From Actinomycetota bacterium (GTDB taxonomy: Bacteria; Actinomycetota; Acidimicrobiia; Acidimicrobiales; Acidimicrobiaceae), in NCBI GenBank assembly GCA_004366215.1, contig SIRY01000179.1, positions 1 to 8,785 on the forward strand: a stretch of DNA of 8,785 bases. The letters are read 5' to 3'. The position numbers were made by a program, and so were the translations under genes. This document shows positions 6,399 through 8,785 of this stretch, in pieces. Position 1 is the stretch's first letter. Each line of letters opens with the position of its first letter. Below the pieces are notes generated by a model. It made no database searches and was not told the DNA's origin. It saw only the letters and a program-made list of their open reading frames with translations.

Positions 6399-7091
6399 TT
6401 ACCGCAGCGAGACGAGGAGTGCGTGAGCAACCAGCGTCCACCCGTCGACGAGGACGAAGAGCAGGAGCTTGAACGGCAGGGAGACGAGCGTAGGCGGCAG
6501 CATCATCATGCCCAAGCTCATGAGCACGCTCGAGACCACGAGGTCGATGACGATGAACGGTACGTAGATGACGAACCCCATGACGAAGGCGCTGTGGAGC
6601 TCTGAGAGGATGAACGCGGGAACGACGGCGTCGAGCGGCGCTGCCTGTGGCGAGACGCCGGCGTGGTGCGTCACGACGTCGAAGAGCGCGAGCTCCTGGG
6701 TCCGTGTGTGGCGAAGCATCCACAGCTTGATGGGTCCTTCGGCGCGTTCGAGGGCGACGACAGCCGAGATATTGCCGTGGAGGTAGGGCAGCAGGGCCTG
6801 GTGCTCAACGACGCCGAGCGTTGGCGCCATGACGAAGAGTGAGAGAAAGAGGGCGAGACCTGCGAGAACCTGATTCGGCGGCGTCGTCGTCAACCCGAGC
6901 GCGTTGCGAGTGATGGAGAGGACCACCACGATCTCGACGAAGCCGGTACACAGGACGAGCAGCGTAGGAACGAGCGACAGCACGGTGAGTGCGAGGATGA
7001 TGACGACGCTGGCTGTCGGCGTGTTGGGCGAGTGAACCGTGAACGTCGCCGTTGGCAACGAGGTCTGAGCGGCGAGGAGCGCGTTGCTCAC
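6399..7091 (-). CDS. fliP: FliP, flagellar export gate core protein
   Basis: FliP forms the pentameric core of the flagellar export channel. The 230-residue product shows the full family pattern: a first helix at about 28-60 (ending in LSITRNALG), TTPPNQVLAGLALFLSLFVM (69-88), the periplasmic loop with QALLPYL, VVPAFILSELHSAFVMGF (156-173), VPFIVIDLVVSSVLMSLGMM (177-196) and the C-terminal LVSLPFKLLLFVLVDGW (202-218). The extra N-terminal 27 residues may be a signal peptide, as many FliP proteins have one, but no sharp cleavage site is seen. The GTG start overlaps the fliO stop by four bases (GTGA), with GGAGGAG (7103-7097) five bases before it, so translation is probably coupled to fliO. Confidence 0.98.
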   Translation of the reverse strand: MSNALLAAQTSLPTATFTVHSPNTPTASVVIILALTVLSLVPTLLVLCTGFVEIVVVLSITRNALGLTTTPPNQVLAGLALFLSLFVMAPTLGVVEHQALLPYLHGNISAVVALERAEGPIKLWMLRHTRTQELALFDVVTHHAGVSPQAAPLDAVVPAFILSELHSAFVMGFVIYVPFIVIDLVVSSVLMSLGMMMLPPTLVSLPFKLLLFVLVDGWTLVAHALLVSLR

Positions 7092-7489
7092 GCGATCTCC
7101 TCCGACGCCCCACGACCGAAGGTCCGGGCGAAGAGTGCGCGCACTCCCAGGCGCGCGTCCGATCCGAACGCCTCCAACACTGCGGCCTCCGGATCGGACG
7201 CCTGACGAAGGTCGAGTCGCTCGACGGTAGCTCCCTCCTCACCGACGACGGCGCCGAGATCGGCGAGGAGCCGCACTCCTCTGGGGCTGAGCGCGAGGAG
7301 GAAGCGGTGTCGCTCGACCTCGACGACGAGGAGCGATGCGCGAGCCCCGAGGCTCGAGCGGGCGACGACGCGCAGCCGTGCTGACTGCGTGGCAAGCGTC
7401 CCGACTCGACGGCGCACGAGTCGACCGGACCCCACGATGAGCAGGACTACGAGCGCGAGCGCGCCGCACGCCTCGACGACTGATCCCAC
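7088..7489 (-). CDS. fliO: FliO, flagellar export gate assembly protein
   Basis: FliO is a poorly conserved, single-pass membrane protein that helps FliP oligomers assemble. The 133-residue product has one N-terminal helix at about 7-21 (CGALALVVLLIVGSG) followed by an RLVRRR stop-transfer segment and a cytoplasmic domain. The domain holds VVARSSLGARASLLVVEVE (41-59), which matches the usual FliO pattern of R-x-x-L-G-x-x-x-x-L-x-V-V-x-V, and then RFLLALSPRGVRLLADL (62-78), matching the second conserved strand pair. The call rests on this pattern and on the position between fliN and fliP. The GTG start lies six bases after the fliN stop; the nearest ribosome site, GAGGAG at the end of fliN, is a rather distant 11 bases away. 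Confidence 0.9.
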   Translation of the reverse strand: MGSVVEACGALALVVLLIVGSGRLVRRRVGTLATQSARLRVVARSSLGARASLLVVEVERHRFLLALSPRGVRLLADLGAVVGEEGATVERLDLRQASDPEAAVLEAFGSDARLGVRALFARTFGRGASEEIA

Positions 7490-7495
7490 CGGCTC

Positions 7496-7786
7496 TCACG
7501 CTCCTCGAGTCAGCTGGTCGACCTCGTCCGACGAGATGATCTCGAGGATCCGCACCCCGAACTCGTCGTCGACCACGACGACCTCGCCCTTGGCCACGAG
7601 CGTCCCGTTGACCAAGACGTCGACGGGAGCATTGGCGTGGCGGTCGAGCTCGATGACGTCGCCGCTCGTCAGAGCGAGCAGCGATCGCACCGGCATCCGC
7701 GCACGCCCGAGCTCCACGCTGAGCTCGAGCTCGACGTTGCGCAGGACTGCGAGGTTGGTCGAGACGCTCTCTGACGGTTCAGGCAT
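7496..7786 (-). CDS. fliN: FliN, flagellar motor switch protein
   Basis: FliN lines the lower C-ring of the motor with FliM and takes part in switching and in delivery of export substrates. The 96-residue product is essentially one SpoA (C-ring) domain: NVELELSVELGRARMPVR (17-34), LLALTSGDVIELDRHANAPV (36-55), DVLVNGTLVAKGEVVVVDD (56-74) and FGVRILEI (76-83). It lacks the long N-terminal part of enteric FliN and has no CheC-like domain, so it is FliN rather than FliY. The ATG at 7786 is chosen over one at 7804 because GGAGGGAGGT stands just upstream. It overlaps the end of fliM by eight bases (ATGCCTGA), which suggests coupled translation and equal dosage with FliM. Confidence 0.96.
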   Translation of the reverse strand: MPEPSESVSTNLAVLRNVELELSVELGRARMPVRSLLALTSGDVIELDRHANAPVDVLVNGTLVAKGEVVVVDDEFGVRILEIISSDEVDQLTRGA

Positions 7787-8687
7787 GGCTACCTCCCTCC
7801 TCATCGACGATCACGGCTGCAACGCGAGACCCCGCTTGGCCTATCGCCGCTCGGTGCAAGACGGTGCGGTCGACGATGACCGCGAGTGGGCGCCCTTGAC
7901 GATGCGCGAGCGGAACGACGTCGCCCGGCGCGAGCTCGAGGAGGGTCCGCGAGCTGATCGGGGTTGGGTCGAAGCGAACGCAGACCTCGACGACGACGTC
8001 GAGGAGCCGCGTCGCGAGCTGCTCCCTGAACGTGTCGCCGGCGCGCTCGACGGCGACGACAGCCCGCTGCGTGATGAGCTCCACCACTGGCCGCAGGAGC
8101 GAGTAGGGCAAGGCGAGCGCGATCGTGCTCGCAAGGTCGTCGCCGACCGCGAGTGCGACGTCGACGAGCAGGCACATCTCCCCCGGTGAGATGGCCTGCA
8201 CGAACTCGAGCGACGTCTCGGCGCTCACGCGCTCGAGACGAACCTCAAGGATCGTGCCCACGCTGGAGGCGAGCTGCGCGAGCAGGTCCTCAAACACGCC
8301 GACGAGCAGCCCTTGCTCAAGCTCGGTGAGCGCTCGGGGGTCGAGCGGAGCCCCGTCGCCCCCGAGGCGCAGGTCGACGATCCGCAGCGCGGTCTGGGAC
8401 TCGAGCCGTATGACGCCACGAGAACTGAGCGGGGGCAGGGCAAACGAGATGACGAGCGCTGGCCCCTCCTGGGCTGCGACGACCTGCTCCCATGGCCGCT
8501 GGTCCATCCGCTCGAGCTCGAGTCGAACGCTGCGGCGCAACGAGGCACCGATCAGCGTCGCGGCAGGACGGAGCGCGTTTTCGAGGACGAGCTCAAGACC
8601 GCGCAGCTCGACGCGGTCGAAGCTGTGCGGCAAGCGAAAGTCAACGCTGCGCACCTGGCGCTCGCGCGCCTCGCTCTCCCCACTCAT
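7779..8687 (-). CDS. fliM: FliM, flagellar motor switch protein lacking a recognisable CheY-binding peptide
   Basis: FliM links the MS/FliG ring to FliN and normally receives CheY-P through an N-terminal EIDALL-type peptide. From ATG 8687 the product has 302 residues. Near the N-terminus, VDFRLPHSFDRVELRGLELV (15-34) matches the family's Y-D-F-R-R-P segment. The middle CheC-like domain carries LRIVDLRLGGDG (101-112, with the GGxG motif) and LTELEQGLL (120-128). A C-terminal SpoA domain spans about 228-296. No EIDALL-like peptide precedes residue 15. The frame stays open to the right edge, and a CTG at 8768, next to AGGAGG, would extend it by 27 residues to 329, close to normal length; that extension also lacks the motif. 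The stop overlaps fliN. The function is sure; the start is not. Confidence 0.95.
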   Translation of the reverse strand: MSGESEARERQVRSVDFRLPHSFDRVELRGLELVLENALRPAATLIGASLRRSVRLELERMDQRPWEQVVAAQEGPALVISFALPPLSSRGVIRLESQTALRIVDLRLGGDGAPLDPRALTELEQGLLVGVFEDLLAQLASSVGTILEVRLERVSAETSLEFVQAISPGEMCLLVDVALAVGDDLASTIALALPYSLLRPVVELITQRAVVAVERAGDTFREQLATRLLDVVVEVCVRFDPTPISSRTLLELAPGDVVPLAHRQGRPLAVIVDRTVLHRAAIGQAGSRVAAVIVDEEGGSHA

Positions 8688-8770
8688 GCCATGGGCATCG
8701 GAGCGCTCGTCGAGAACTTGAGCACGCGCCGCCCGACCGACACCGCAGGAACCGTCGCTCTCGGACAGCT

Positions 8771-8777
8771 CCCTCCT
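8771..8777 (-). promoter_or_regulatory. Strong Shine-Dalgarno sequence (AGGAGGG) without a standard start codon
   Basis: AGGAGGG lies 83 bases before the fliM ATG at 8687, too far to serve it. No ATG, GTG or TTG follows at useful distance; the only candidate is a CTG at 8768, three bases on and in frame with fliM. The flhA and rhodanese starts in this window also have short spacings of three to four bases. The ATG at 8687 has no clear ribosome site of its own. Confidence 0.45.
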
Positions 8778-8785
8778 ACTGGACG
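8776..8785 (-). CDS. Last codons of an upstream gene, possibly fliL
   Basis: Reading inward from the right edge, one minus-strand frame gives Val-Gln-stop (TAG at 8778-8776), directly overlapping the AGGAGGG. FliL proteins often end in V-V-Q or V-Q, and fliL normally precedes fliM, so this may be the end of fliL. Two residues are not proof. Another frame stays open from the edge to a TGA overlapping the fliM ATG by four bases (ATGA), and could equally be the upstream gene's end. Confidence 0.3.

Noticed and set aside
6388..6723. Longer fliQ frame starting at 6723
   Set aside because: The extra 112 residues are Arg-rich and overlap fliP. The ATG at 6387 has a perfect ribosome site and gives the normal FliQ length.
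7389..8189. Plus-strand open frame of 266 codons opposite fliO, fliN and fliM
   Set aside because: Composition is that of a shadow frame (Ser/Thr/Arg runs), and the opposite strand holds three recognised flagellar genes with proper ribosome sites.
8684..8785. Alternative open frame ending in TGA that overlaps the fliM ATG, containing a VPAVS segment after a frame change from LSESD
   Set aside because: I considered that a frameshift hides an EIDALL-like peptide here. The resemblance is too weak and would need an unproven sequence error.

Overview
The window is visibly GC-rich and carries a compact flagellar operon read leftwards (minus strand). It covers roughly 905 to the right edge and reads fliM-fliN-fliO-fliP-fliQ-fliR-flhB-flhA-flhF-like, followed by a small membrane protein. 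Gene order, tight spacing, frequent GTG starts and base composition suggest a motile, high-GC actinobacterium. A deep branch such as the Acidimicrobiia is my guess, but no rRNA or other taxonomic marker is present to confirm it.

Layout from the right edge: the last two codons and stop of an upstream gene (possibly fliL) lie at the border. FliM and FliN (8687 to 7496) form the switch complex, or C-ring. FliO, FliP, FliQ, FliR, FlhB and FlhA (7489 to 2081) form the export gate of the flagellar type III secretion system. Next comes a protein with an FlhF-like N-terminus whose C-terminal half has lost the GTPase motifs (2106 to 1168), then an unrecognised small two-helix membrane protein (1165 to 905). 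Most junctions overlap or are separated by 2 to 11 bases, so the genes are almost certainly one transcript with translational coupling. I see no internal promoter or terminator.

The left end is a separate locus. A single-domain rhodanese (576 to 902, plus strand) converges on the flagellar operon with only 2 bases between the stop codons. Divergent from it, running off the left edge, is the N-terminal part of a membrane protein resembling CPA2/Kef-type cation:proton antiporters. The short region between these two divergent genes holds two perfect 14-base palindromes. One, TACCCCATGGGGTA, has the form of operators bound by CsoR/CstR-type repressors, which often control persulfide-handling sulfurtransferases.

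The points most worth a second look are the palindrome pair, the pseudo-GTPase FlhF, the FliM without a recognisable CheY-binding peptide and with a possible CTG start, the NPSH cleavage site in FlhB, and the orphan membrane protein at the operon end. No mobile element, CRISPR array, tRNA or rRNA gene was seen.
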